Shown: positions 28,696-37,244 of the stretch, one piece after another | How positions within the stretch are numbered: position 1 is the stretch's first letter | Layout: each line of letters begins with the position of its first letter | Source: CAZICM01 sp964537685 | GTDB taxonomy: Bacteria > Myxococcota_A > Polyangia > Polyangiales > Polyangiaceae | Assembly (NCBI GenBank): GCA_964537685.1 | Contig: CAZICM010000004.1 | Coordinates: forward strand, 124,001 to 188,000 | DNA length: 64,000 nucleotides | Direction: 5' to 3' | Position numbers and translations under genes: made by a program | Notes under the pieces: generated by a model | Told to the model about the DNA's origin: nothing | The model's database searches: none | Seen by the model: only the letters and a program-made list of their open reading frames with translations

Positions 28696-30264
28696 TCACT
28701 CCAGAATCAGCGGACGGAACTCCGAAAACGCCTTTCCATCCCATAGCGCCTCGTAAATACGGCCATCCTCCCCAGCGTGCAAAAGGTGAAGCTTGCCGCA
28801 AACCACCGACAGCGAGGGCGGCGCCCCGGAATGAGCCGGGAGCTTCTTCAGCTCAATCCTCCCACCCTGCGACCAAACCCGGCCCCACCCTATGCTCCCA
28901 TCTTCGTAGAGCATGCTAAAAAACCAGTGCTCCTCAAATCCAGCGGCCGATATGCTCTTCAGCCGGGGAATTGCAAAGCTTTTGGTTTGGTAGTTCGCTT
29001 CTTCCCCGTCCGGCAGAATCCGATTGGCAACCACAGTGGGCTTCTCAGCCCCCGCCAGGTAGGTCATGAGAAACGCAAACTTCCCATCGCTCACAAGCAT
29101 AGGTGGCTGCGTTTCATAGCCCCCATGCTGCGTTGTCTTCCCCCAACGGGAGGCACCCCGCCCGCGGATTTTTAGCCCGATCGCGCCTTTCGCCGTCCGG
29201 TAGGCCAGATAAAATGTATCCCCCACCGCGATAAGCGCCGGAGCATCCACCGTCTCCACGCCATCGGCCTGCTTCGAATGGCCAAACTCACCATTTGCTT
29301 CAAGTGTCGCCCAGTAGATTTTGTTATCGGAGCCGCGGTGAACAAGTACAACCTCATCGCCGCAGGCAGCAATGGCTGGCTGGCTCGGCGAGTGCCAGTT
29401 ATGGATGCGTCCGATCGCCTTCACCACCTTGTCTCCCTCAAAGGTGCTCATATAAAGCGCGTCCTTGAGATCGCGGGGAACCGCATATACCTTCCCTTGG
29501 GCTTCCGCAAGCTTTGGAACAGTCCCAATAAACTCCCCCTCCCACGGATGTGTTGCCCCACCGGGATCGACCTGATCGAGGGCAGCTCCATATTTCTGGC
29601 GGCGGATTCCCTCGTGCGTCGCAACCCAGGAATGATCCTCGTGCGAATTGAATGATGCAAAACGCGTAAAGGAACTATCGATGATATACACACTCACACT
29701 TTTGACGTCTTGAATAAATGCGGCTGCCTGGCTTGGCCGCAGAAAGCGTCCAGGCGAGATCAGCGCTGCGTCGGAAACCAGGGCACTCTGTCCGGGCTCG
29801 AGCTTGATGATGCCCTTGTCCTTCGACAGATCTTCGAAGAAGCGCTGGATCGCCTGCTCACGGGCTGCACGTACCGCCGCGCGCGTGTTCGCCTCTCGGG
29901 CGCCGCCCACGAGGCGCCCCCCTGCTTGTACAAACGTGCGCAGCGATTTAATGAGACCCGCCAGTGATTTTGCGGACTTGATGGTTGACAAAACGCTGGT
30001 CGTGTCGAGAAGCGTGGCACTTCCGGTGGCCGCCTTGATAACCTTCTCGGCCACATCGGCAAACGCGTCGGTGAAGGCCCAGTCCACATTGAACGTTGCG
30101 AGCACATAGATAGGCCGCTTCAGGGCATTGTGGACGTATACCCGCGTCGATGCGAACTTCTTGAGCTGATTGTTGATCGCCTCCTGCAGCTTGTCCTGCG
30201 CGCTGACGATTTGATCGCCAATGTCTCTCTTCATCTTCGCCGGCATATGTCGTCTTCCACGCAT
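28696..30264 (-). CDS. Predicted lectin-like beta-propeller protein with helical N-terminal domain
   Basis: A 522-residue protein. The start at 30264 is preceded by GGAGGGAG with a 5-base spacer; the longer reading to 30492 lacks this. Residues 1-130 are mostly helical around FNVDWAFTDAFADVAEK, and about 130-230 contain GRFLRPSQAAAFI and FASFNSHEDHSW. The last 290 residues are a run of repeats of about 50 residues with Trp, Asp and Gly pairs (SDNKIYWATL, DGSIGWGRVW, EDGRIYEALW) resembling fucose-lectin or sialidase-like propellers. There is no signal peptide. It is downstream of the gene at 30592 on the same strand with a 327-base gap. The precise function is unknown; a cell-binding or effector role is inference. 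Confidence 0.7.
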   Translation of the reverse strand: MRGRRHMPAKMKRDIGDQIVSAQDKLQEAINNQLKKFASTRVYVHNALKRPIYVLATFNVDWAFTDAFADVAEKVIKAATGSATLLDTTSVLSTIKSAKSLAGLIKSLRTFVQAGGRLVGGAREANTRAAVRAAREQAIQRFFEDLSKDKGIIKLEPGQSALVSDAALISPGRFLRPSQAAAFIQDVKSVSVYIIDSSFTRFASFNSHEDHSWVATHEGIRRQKYGAALDQVDPGGATHPWEGEFIGTVPKLAEAQGKVYAVPRDLKDALYMSTFEGDKVVKAIGRIHNWHSPSQPAIAACGDEVVLVHRGSDNKIYWATLEANGEFGHSKQADGVETVDAPALIAVGDTFYLAYRTAKGAIGLKIRGRGASRWGKTTQHGGYETQPPMLVSDGKFAFLMTYLAGAEKPTVVANRILPDGEEANYQTKSFAIPRLKSISAAGFEEHWFFSMLYEDGSIGWGRVWSQGGRIELKKLPAHSGAPPSLSVVCGKLHLLHAGEDGRIYEALWDGKAFSEFRPLILE

Positions 30265-30591
30265 GGTGACTCCCTCCGAGGAAGGCGCCGGCGCGGGTCG
30301 ATTGCCGCCATCGATCGTTGCACCCCACCCGACGCTTCCAAGTTCAAGAATGTGTCCAAGTGAAATTCCCCGTCTGCCGTTGGCGGAACGGCTTACACTG
30401 ATCTTCGAGGTGCTGTTGGATTTGCCGCTCCCACTCGGCCCAAAACACCTCGCGCATCCTAGCAAAATGTCAAAACGCCCTGTCTGCGTCAAGTGTTTTG
30501 ATGGATAGCAAGCGTTATTTGATGTTGGGGTACTGGGCAGTCTTTGGATGCGTAAACAATGGCCGGCGACGGGGCGAGGGCGCCCCTGGCT
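30265..30591. other. Gap between the protease-like and propeller-like genes
   Basis: 327 bases between two minus-strand genes. The propeller reading frame extends open into it to 30492 but without coding character or ribosome binding site. It probably contains the promoter of the 28696-30264 gene. I see no clear hairpin or RNA gene. Confidence 0.35.
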
Positions 30592-31194
30592 TTATCCTAT
30601 GGCAATCCGATAACCAACGGTCCAGGTGGTCCTCTGTGAGGCCGCAGCCTCTCGAACGCTGCCAAACTGCAATCCCCAGGAGTATACAGTCCCATTGAGA
30701 TAATAAACATAATGCTCAAGACCGTTGTACATCGGCAGACCCGTGCCACACACACCGATGACCATCTCGGACTTATCCGACGTGACAAGCCGGGCGCCTT
30801 GAAAGTCACAAATTCGCTTTAGGTAATCGACCACCGCAGCGGGCGGCATGGCAATCCCAAAGATCTCATCGTCTTTCAGGTCAATGATTTCCTGGTCGCT
30901 GAGCGTGACGATATTGTTGATACGGGTGATATATCGTTCGATGGTGAAGGTCGCGAACCGTCCGCCGAACGAGCGAGTGAAGGTCTTGATTGAATCCAGG
31001 ATATCATAACGCCCGTCGGCTTGGAGCACCCGGAGATAGCTTTTAATCTCGGCAAGCATGTTGGATGTGGTGCGCCCTCCCCGGGCCAGTCTCGATCGCT
31101 GCCCGGGGCTGTGCGTGTAGAGCGCATAGAGGGAGCTGGTAAACCCGCAGATCCCCCACCCAGCATTCAGAACACCCATATCATCATGAGGCAT
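30592..31194 (-). CDS. Possible papain-like cysteine protease / effector-like protein
   Basis: A 200-residue soluble protein; AGGAGGG precedes the ATG at 31194 by 8 bases. The N-terminus has GWGICGFTSSLYALY with Cys16 at a helix start, and near the C-terminus comes NGLEHYVYYLNGTVYSWG with His161 and Asn167. This Cys-helix and His-strand-polar residue layout is like papain-fold (NlpC, YopT/C58, transglutaminase-like) enzymes. The family match is only by eye and no close relative is named. It neighbours a propeller-like protein and lies about 16.6 kb from the Tc locus, so an effector role is possible but unproven. Confidence 0.5.
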   Translation of the reverse strand: MPHDDMGVLNAGWGICGFTSSLYALYTHSPGQRSRLARGGRTTSNMLAEIKSYLRVLQADGRYDILDSIKTFTRSFGGRFATFTIERYITRINNIVTLSDQEIIDLKDDEIFGIAMPPAAVVDYLKRICDFQGARLVTSDKSEMVIGVCGTGLPMYNGLEHYVYYLNGTVYSWGLQFGSVREAAASQRTTWTVGYRIAIG

Positions 31195-31356
31195 GGACCA
31201 AACCCTCCTAATCCTTCATGCAAAAGAGCCTAATGCGCGGTCCTTCGATACCCAGAGGACCGCTCTGTTTTTAGCGCATCTTCGCTTGTAGCATCTCCGG
31301 AGGATTCAGGGCCAAGTTTTTTCAGGCACCATCTCAAAAAATAGATTGAGAGATTT

Positions 31357-34300
31357 ATGCCTGGGACCGGCGCGGTAAGACAACACACCTCTTGCCATAT
31401 CGCCGCGCTTTCTCCTATGAGAGCCATACCAGCAATGCAGCCGAACTACATCGAGCGAGGCGGAGACCTCGTTTTCCCACAGCCTTTCCTTCATCAGAAC
31501 GTGAAGCTTCATGGCTTCTTTCTACGCTGCGATCGAAAACGCCTGCAGGCGCTCGTCGCCAGGTCGCTGCCCCAATCCGACACGCAGCGCTTCGAAGCCG
31601 CCGGCGATCAAATCCTCCTTACGGTCGCGATGATTCCGAAGATTTCATCGACCGATCCCCAAGGCAAAAACGCGGGGTGGGCCAGCGAGATCGATGTCGC
31701 CTTCTGGCTCCCGGTATCATCGCTGCAGGGCGGGCAGCGCGTAATCGATTGGTATATCCCGTATATCTTTGTCGATAACCCGTACGCGATGGCAATCGGC
31801 CGGGAGAGCTATGGTTTCCCAAAGGCTCTGGGCTACTTTTCATTGCCGCGCGATTTGTTTGGAGAGCATCTTTCTCTCTTTAGCCCGCTCGGCACAAGCG
31901 TCAGCAGCGACGGCGGCTATCATATCGATCTGGTCGGTCTCTCGTCGATGCGCCCAGATGTGCAGGCAACCAGGCTAAGGCTCCTCTCCCTAACGCCAAC
32001 ACCCACCTCGTCCCCGGCGCAGAGCCATCCTCTAGCGGCGCTCTTGAAGAGTGTGGCACCGCTCTTTTTCGCCGGCGAAGATAAAGCTTTCGATATCAGC
32101 TTTTCGCAAATCAAAAGCTTCTTCGTCAACCGCGGGCTCTCTTTGCTGTTCCTGCGCCAGTTGCGCGACATAAACAGCCCGCAGAAGGCCGCCTATCAAG
32201 AGCTGCTCCGGGCACCGGCAAAGGTGGCCGCGATGCGGGGCAGCGGACTCTTACCAGGAAGCTATCAGCTCCGCTTCTTTCCTTGCGCAAGCCATCCCGT
32301 GGCTCAGGATCTCGGCATCGAAACCACAATTGCAACCGGTTTCTGGCTGGACTTCGATTTTTTAATGGACAAAGGAGAGCGCATCACAGAGCGCGTCCAG
32401 ACCGCCCGTCCAAAAAAGAAGATCGCCATTTTAGGCGGGGGAATCGGCGCGCTTAGCACAGCCTTAAGCCTCACAGACCCACCGAACTGGCAAGACGACT
32501 ACGAAATCACCATCTATCAGACAGGGTGGCGTCTCGGTGGCAAGTGCGCATCCAGCCGAAATCCACGAGAGGGCGGGCGCATTGAAGAACACGGCCTTCA
32601 CCTTTGGTTTGGCTGTTATGAAAACGCCTTCCGAATGATCCGGCGCTGCTACGCCGAACTGCAACGCCCATCGTCCCATCCGATGCAGACCTTTGGCCAA
32701 GCCTTTACACCAGAACACGACACGGCGCTCCATCAGCACGAGGACGGGCAAGGCTGGGCACCTTGGAAATTCCATATGCCAAGCAACAAAGGCATGCCCG
32801 GCGACGCAACCCGAGAAGATATCGTTGGACTCTTGCAGAACATCTCCACATGGCTGGGTGCATCCCTAGAAGAGACCGCAACCCTACAAGCGCTCCCAAA
32901 GAAACGCTCCCAGAAGGTCTGGCGCATGATCCACACCTTCCAGCAGGTCCTCTTCTCGGCACAGGGCCTACAATGCCTCGCCCGGCTTGCGGAGCCATCT
33001 CATATCGCGATGTTGCGCGGGGCATTCCGTTCACTTCTCGCGAAGCGAGGGAAGCGGGAACACCGCCTCTGGCTGCTTCTGGATGTTGGATTGACGGCAC
33101 TCTATGGGGTCTTGCGAGATCAGGCTCTAACACACGGCCTTCACACCTTGGATGACGAAGAGTTCCTGGCCTGGCTCGCTCGCCATGGCGCCTCTCCTGA
33201 AACATTGCGCTCGGCACCGGTCCGGGTGCTTTATGATCTGGTCTTTGCCTATGAAGGCGGCGACCTCTCCAAACCCAACCTTGCCGCGGGCGCTGCCCTG
33301 CAAACCGCCTTCCGCCTAAGCTTTGACTACCGCGGCGCCTTTATGTGGAAAATGCAAGCCGGCATGGGAGAAACGGTGATTACCCCGATGTACGAACTCC
33401 TACGGCAGCGCGGCGTACGCTTTGAATTCTTTCATCATGTAAAGAGGCTCGAACTCTCCCCCGAACGCGAGATATCGCGCATTCGGATCTCTCGGCAGGC
33501 GATGTTAAAGACAGGGGAATACCAGCCATTGGTCGAGATCAACGGGCTGGGTTGCTGGCCGGACGAACCGCTCTACACCCAACTCGAAGAGGGAGAATCC
33601 CTACGCGGCCTCGATCTGGAGCATCGGCCTTTTGAGCGGGAGGAGCGCTGTCTCTTGGCTGGACGCGACTTTGACTCGGTTGTTTTGGCCATTCCAGTAG
33701 GCGCACTGCATGAAATCTGCGCCCCGCTCGCGGACGCACTGCCGCGTTGGCGCGATATGTTAAAACACCTCAAGACCAACGCCACCCTTTCGGCACAGCT
33801 CTGGTCCAAAGCCCCACCCCACAAATATTTTTTACAAGGCACATATCAGGGACCATTCTCTACATGCGCGGACATGAGCCATATCTTGCGAGAAGAATCG
33901 TGGTTGGGCGGCGAAGCCCCTCGCTCACTGGCCTATTTATGCGGCGTCTACTGCGAAGAGCAATCGCCGGCGGTGATACTCGACGAATTCAAGAGAGAGC
34001 ATGCTCCCTACCTTTGGAAGGGCGCGGACGCACTGAGCACGGTTTACCTTCGCACCAACACTGAAGGATCGGAGCGATACACGCCATCCCATGCTGGAAG
34101 CGGCCGATACCGGATAAAGCCCGGCGATTCTGGAGTGGCGAACCTCTTCTTAGCGGGCGACTGGACCGACAACGGGATCAACCTAGGCTGTGTAGAAGCC
34201 ACAGTCATCTCTGGGATGCAATGCGCGCGTGCGCTTTCCGGGCGGCCTTTGTGGATCTATGGAGAACGCTGGTCTGCGCCTGGGTTTTCGGTCAACCCAT

Positions 34301-34401
34301 CACCCCGGCCACATCCTTCGCCCCCAACACATTCTCCGCCCACTGATCGAGCAAAGCCACATCATCACAGGCTTGAATACGAGAAAGCTCCGCCTCCGTA
34401 G
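31357..34401 (+). CDS. Acetoacetate-decarboxylase-like / FAD-dependent oxidoreductase fusion with aberrant 3' end
   Basis: The N-terminal 320 residues resemble the acetoacetate decarboxylase fold (NPYAMAIGRESYGFPKALGY, LPGSYQLRFFP). Residues about 350-1000 are an amine-oxidase/phytoene-desaturase type flavoprotein: the dinucleotide motif KKIAILGGGIGALSTALSL, then GWRLGGKCASSRN, and the C-terminal FAD motif NLFLAGDWTDNGINLGCVEA. The natural end is near residue 979; the last 35 residues read antisense through the end of an Rpn gene, so the stop was probably replaced by the insertion. Start choice is open: ATG 31435 fits the domain better than 31357, and neither has a strong ribosome binding site. 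The substrate is unknown; related FAD enzymes act on isoprenoid or hydroxylated lipid precursors. Confidence 0.75.
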   Translation: MPGTGAVRQHTSCHIAALSPMRAIPAMQPNYIERGGDLVFPQPFLHQNVKLHGFFLRCDRKRLQALVARSLPQSDTQRFEAAGDQILLTVAMIPKISSTDPQGKNAGWASEIDVAFWLPVSSLQGGQRVIDWYIPYIFVDNPYAMAIGRESYGFPKALGYFSLPRDLFGEHLSLFSPLGTSVSSDGGYHIDLVGLSSMRPDVQATRLRLLSLTPTPTSSPAQSHPLAALLKSVAPLFFAGEDKAFDISFSQIKSFFVNRGLSLLFLRQLRDINSPQKAAYQELLRAPAKVAAMRGSGLLPGSYQLRFFPCASHPVAQDLGIETTIATGFWLDFDFLMDKGERITERVQTARPKKKIAILGGGIGALSTALSLTDPPNWQDDYEITIYQTGWRLGGKCASSRNPREGGRIEEHGLHLWFGCYENAFRMIRRCYAELQRPSSHPMQTFGQAFTPEHDTALHQHEDGQGWAPWKFHMPSNKGMPGDATREDIVGLLQNISTWLGASLEETATLQALPKKRSQKVWRMIHTFQQVLFSAQGLQCLARLAEPSHIAMLRGAFRSLLAKRGKREHRLWLLLDVGLTALYGVLRDQALTHGLHTLDDEEFLAWLARHGASPETLRSAPVRVLYDLVFAYEGGDLSKPNLAAGAALQTAFRLSFDYRGAFMWKMQAGMGETVITPMYELLRQRGVRFEFFHHVKRLELSPEREISRIRISRQAMLKTGEYQPLVEINGLGCWPDEPLYTQLEEGESLRGLDLEHRPFEREERCLLAGRDFDSVVLAIPVGALHEICAPLADALPRWRDMLKHLKTNATLSAQLWSKAPPHKYFLQGTYQGPFSTCADMSHILREESWLGGEAPRSLAYLCGVYCEEQSPAVILDEFKREHAPYLWKGADALSTVYLRTNTEGSERYTPSHAGSGRYRIKPGDSGVANLFLAGDWTDNGINLGCVEATVISGMQCARALSGRPLWIYGERWSAPGFSVNPSPRPHPSPPTHSPPTDRAKPHHHRLEYEKAPPP

Positions 34402-34740
34402 GCTCAAGACCAGCTCGTTTCAACAAGCGAAGCAGCGTCTCCCGTTTGCCCTGCGCACGCCCCTCGGCCCGCCCCAGCTTATGCCCCTCCGCCTGCCCCA
34501 GCTTATGCCCCTCGGCCAGCCCCTCTATCCTTTGCGCCTCGCCGTAATCCCTCGCCTGCTGAATCTCATNNNNNNNNNNNNNNNNNNNNNNNNNNNNNNN
34601 NNNNNNNNNNNNNNNNNNNNNNNNNNNNNNNNNNNNNNNNNNNNNNNNNNNNNNNNNNNNNNNNNNNNNCGAAGAATGTTGGGATGTTTGGCAAAGATGC
34701 GCCGAAACACAAAGTCGTTCTTTAAATCCGCAAACACCAT
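34292..34740 (-). pseudogene. Rpn-family gene copy 1, interrupted by the assembly gap
   Basis: Both ends match the intact copy at 34806-35774: the start MVFADLKNDFVFRRIF at 34740 and the end AENVLGAKDVAGVMG with TGA at 34292. The middle is replaced by 100 Ns; in the intact copy the same boundaries are about 610 bp apart, so the gene may be complete in the real genome. The EGHKLG repeat zone is one short unit shorter (12 bp) than in copy 2. Its 3' end has run into the flavoprotein gene on the other strand. Marked pseudogene only because the sequence here is incomplete. Confidence 0.7.
34570..34669. other. Assembly gap (100 Ns)
   Basis: Exactly 100 N characters, a conventional scaffold gap of unknown size. 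It falls inside one of two near-identical tandem Rpn units, which is a typical cause of assembly breaks. Any ORF spanning it is not real evidence. Confidence 1.
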
Positions 34741-34805
34741 GAGATTTCTTTTGCCCCAGATCAGCGCGCAATGCAAGGCGTTTTGCATCCCGGGCAGCCG
34801 CGTGC

Positions 34806-35774
34806 TCAGCCCATCACCCCGGCCACATCCTTCGCCCCCAACACATTCTCCGCCCACTGATCGAGCAAAGCCACATCATCACAGGCTTGAATACGAGAAA
34901 GCTCCGCCTCCGTAGGCTCAAGACCAGCTCGTTTCAACAAGCGAAGCAGCGTCTCCCGTTTGCCCTGCGCACGCCCCTCGGCCCGCCCCAGCTTATGCCC
35001 CTCCGCCTGCCCCAGCTTATGCCCCTCGGCCAGCCCCTTCGCCAGCCCCTCTATCCTTTGCGCCTCGCCGTAATCCCTCGCCTGCTGAATCTCATCCATC
35101 ACCTTGCGATACGCCTCCAGCTCTAATTGCGTAAACGTCGCTTCATTCGCAAGCTCTACCGCTTCCCGATGCGGCCCTTGCGGCAATTCTTTCGGCACCT
35201 CGGTTAGTTCTGGACCATGTACAAACAACCAGGCCCATAGTTCCGCTCCCGTCTCGGGCTTTCTATCCGGCAGCTTAGGCAGCTCCAAAAATGCATATTG
35301 CACCTGCAACAACCCGGGCGCGCCCGTACCCCGCTCCATCGTCGACCATCGGCTTAGCATCGGCACCCGCGGCATATTCGCCGCATCTTGCGCCCCATCC
35401 GGCCATAACGTGAAATCACAAATCGATATCGCTATCACATCCGCAAGCTTTGCATACGATTCGCCTATCTTAAGCTGATCCACATACGCTTTGCAGGCGT
35501 TGTACACCACCCGGTTCTCAAATCCCGCCACATGCAGAAGCTGCATCTCCACCACAAAGGTCGTTCCCGCCCGGTCCCGGCAGCGCACATCCAGAATGGA
35601 CAACTTCGCCCCAGCCACAAGCGGCAACTGCTCACTCGGCAAATACTCAATCGATTCGATCGTCCGCTCGCCTTGGCGCTCGAGCAGATCGTTCAGCAAC
35701 CCTCGAAGAATGTTGGGATGTTTGGCAAAGATGCGCCGAAACACAAAGTCGTTCTTTAGATCCGCAAACACCAT
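34806..35774 (-). CDS. Rpn-family PD-(D/E)XK nuclease / putative transposase, intact copy 2
   Basis: A 322-residue protein of the PDDEXK_2 Rpn group. The N-terminus DLKNDFVFRRIFAKHPNIL and the catalytic block ILDVRCRDRAG...FVVEMQLL supply the Asp and the E-x-Q pair of the PD-(D/E)XK fold. LELPKLPDRKPET and a coiled helix with EGHKLGQAEG-type repeats follow, and the end is AENVLGAKDVAGVMG. Relatives promote RecA-independent recombination. It lies in direct tandem with copy 1, and the upstream sequence GCAAGGCGTTTTG recurs before both copies and in the relic at 27975. Confidence 0.88.
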   Translation of the reverse strand: MVFADLKNDFVFRRIFAKHPNILRGLLNDLLERQGERTIESIEYLPSEQLPLVAGAKLSILDVRCRDRAGTTFVVEMQLLHVAGFENRVVYNACKAYVDQLKIGESYAKLADVIAISICDFTLWPDGAQDAANMPRVPMLSRWSTMERGTGAPGLLQVQYAFLELPKLPDRKPETGAELWAWLFVHGPELTEVPKELPQGPHREAVELANEATFTQLELEAYRKVMDEIQQARDYGEAQRIEGLAKGLAEGHKLGQAEGHKLGRAEGRAQGKRETLLRLLKRAGLEPTEAELSRIQACDDVALLDQWAENVLGAKDVAGVMG

Positions 35775-36055
35775 GAGCTTGGTTGTGCCCTAGATCCGCA
35801 CGCTGTGCAAGGCGTTTTGAATTTCCAAGGCTTCGATCACCCATGTCTGGCCTCTTGGCACAACTCTTCTCAGCCATGAAGCACCTTTCTTGGCCCTTTG
35901 ATCCAGCTCCCTTTACCCCTTGGAGCAACTCTTCTCGACCACGACGCACCTTCCCCGGCCCCTCGTCCACGCTTCGAACACCCCACCTCCCCACCGTTTC
36001 GTTTTCACCCAACCGGTGATAATCCTCTCCCTCCCTAACCCACACCCATCCGCGA
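35775..36055. other. Region upstream of the Rpn copy and of the VKOR gene
   Basis: 281 non-coding bases. The first 50 are the conserved Rpn upstream sequence including GCAAGGCGTTTTG. Between about 35860 and 35980 an imperfect direct repeat of roughly 60 bp starts with CAACTCTTCTC. No promoter or terminator is clear. Confidence 0.45.
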
Positions 36056-37219
36056 ATGCGCCCTCTGCCTTTTGTCATTCTCCTTCGAATCGCCCTCTTC
36101 GTGGCGCTCTTTGCGAGCACCATTCTCATCGTTGAATATACCAATGCTGGCGATCCCGCCTTCTGCGGCGTCGGCTCAGGCTGCTTCGCCGTCCGTATTT
36201 CGCCCTATAGCCGCCTCTTCGGCGTCCCTTTGCCCTATCTCGGCCTCTTCGCCAACCTGGGCTTGCTGGGCACCTGCCTCACCGTCCGCGCCCGTATTTC
36301 ACTCCGTGTCCTCGCTCTCTTCGCTTCCATCGGCGCCGCCTGCGCCGTCGCCCTGCTTCTCATTCAGCAGTTCTCCGTTGGCGCTTTCTGTAAATGGTGC
36401 GTCGCCGTCGATTCGGCAGCCATCGCCGCCGCTTTCGCTTCCATCGCCCTCGTCTGGCTCGATCGCAAACACGAGCTCAGCACTGCGCCCAAACCCGCTT
36501 CCATCTCGTCGCCCGCGCTCGATGCGCTGATCCCTTCGCGCAAAGAAAATATCGCAACGCTCATCAGCACCGCTTTCATTATCGCGCTTCCCTTTGTCTG
36601 GGGACGCTATCCCGTCATCCCGCCCTTGCCCGAACCCATCGCCGCCCTCGGTGCAAAAGACAAAGTCACCATCATCGGTTTCACCGATTTTCAATGCCCT
36701 TTCTGCAGAAAACTCCATCCAGAACTCCATGCGCTGCTCGAACACAACAAAGACCGCGTTCACTACGAACGCCGCATGATGCCGCTCGCCGGCCATCCCG
36801 GCGCGCTTCCCGCGGCTCAAGCCTATCTCTGCACACCCGAAGATAAACGCGAGCGCGCCGCCGATTTTTTGTATTCAGCTCCCGATGAAGCGCTGAACTC
36901 CATCGGCGTAAAAGCCATCGCCTCCATCCTCGGCCTGGATGAAGCGCGCTTTGCCCAATGCTTAAAATCACCGGAAATCGAAGCGAAAATCACCACCGAC
37001 AAAGACCTCTATCAAAACTCCGGAGCGCGCGGACTTCCGCTCACCTTCGTCGGCAAGCGCGTGATCATCGGCTTTAATCCCGACCGCATTGAAAGCGCCC
37101 TCGCTCAAGAACTCGCAGGCGAAACGCTAAGCCTTAAGCTCGAATGGCTTCTAGCTCTCTTTGTTCTGATCGCGGCAGCCAATGCCTGGATCAGCATTCG
37201 CGAAAAAAGAAGCGCTTAG
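36056..37219 (+). CDS. Vitamin K epoxide reductase / thioredoxin-like (DsbA-type) fusion protein
   Basis: A 387-residue membrane protein. The N-terminal half has four hydrophobic helices with the VKOR cysteines (FCGVGSGC loop and the CXXC motif FCKWC). Residues about 200-350 are a thioredoxin-like domain with the redox motif CPFC (FTDFQCPFCRKLHPEL) and a cis-Pro region ARGLPLTFVG. One more membrane helix closes the protein. It should oxidise DsbA-like partners or exported proteins directly, drawing electrons into quinones, which fits the many Cys-containing lipoproteins encoded nearby. Such VKOR-Trx fusions are known in bacteria. The next gene starts 25 bases downstream. Confidence 0.92.
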   Translation: MRPLPFVILLRIALFVALFASTILIVEYTNAGDPAFCGVGSGCFAVRISPYSRLFGVPLPYLGLFANLGLLGTCLTVRARISLRVLALFASIGAACAVALLLIQQFSVGAFCKWCVAVDSAAIAAAFASIALVWLDRKHELSTAPKPASISSPALDALIPSRKENIATLISTAFIIALPFVWGRYPVIPPLPEPIAALGAKDKVTIIGFTDFQCPFCRKLHPELHALLEHNKDRVHYERRMMPLAGHPGALPAAQAYLCTPEDKRERAADFLYSAPDEALNSIGVKAIASILGLDEARFAQCLKSPEIEAKITTDKDLYQNSGARGLPLTFVGKRVIIGFNPDRIESALAQELAGETLSLKLEWLLALFVLIAAANAWISIREKRSA

Positions 37220-37244
37220 GCGCCCCTTTGTGCAACAATTCTTT

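Noticed and set aside
29278..30363. Plus-strand ORFs opposite the propeller-like gene
   Set aside because: They are antisense to a frame with coherent lectin-like repeats and a good ribosome binding site.
34229..34915. Plus-strand ORF spanning the N gap
   Set aside because: It reads through 100 unknown bases and antisense Rpn sequence; no real protein.
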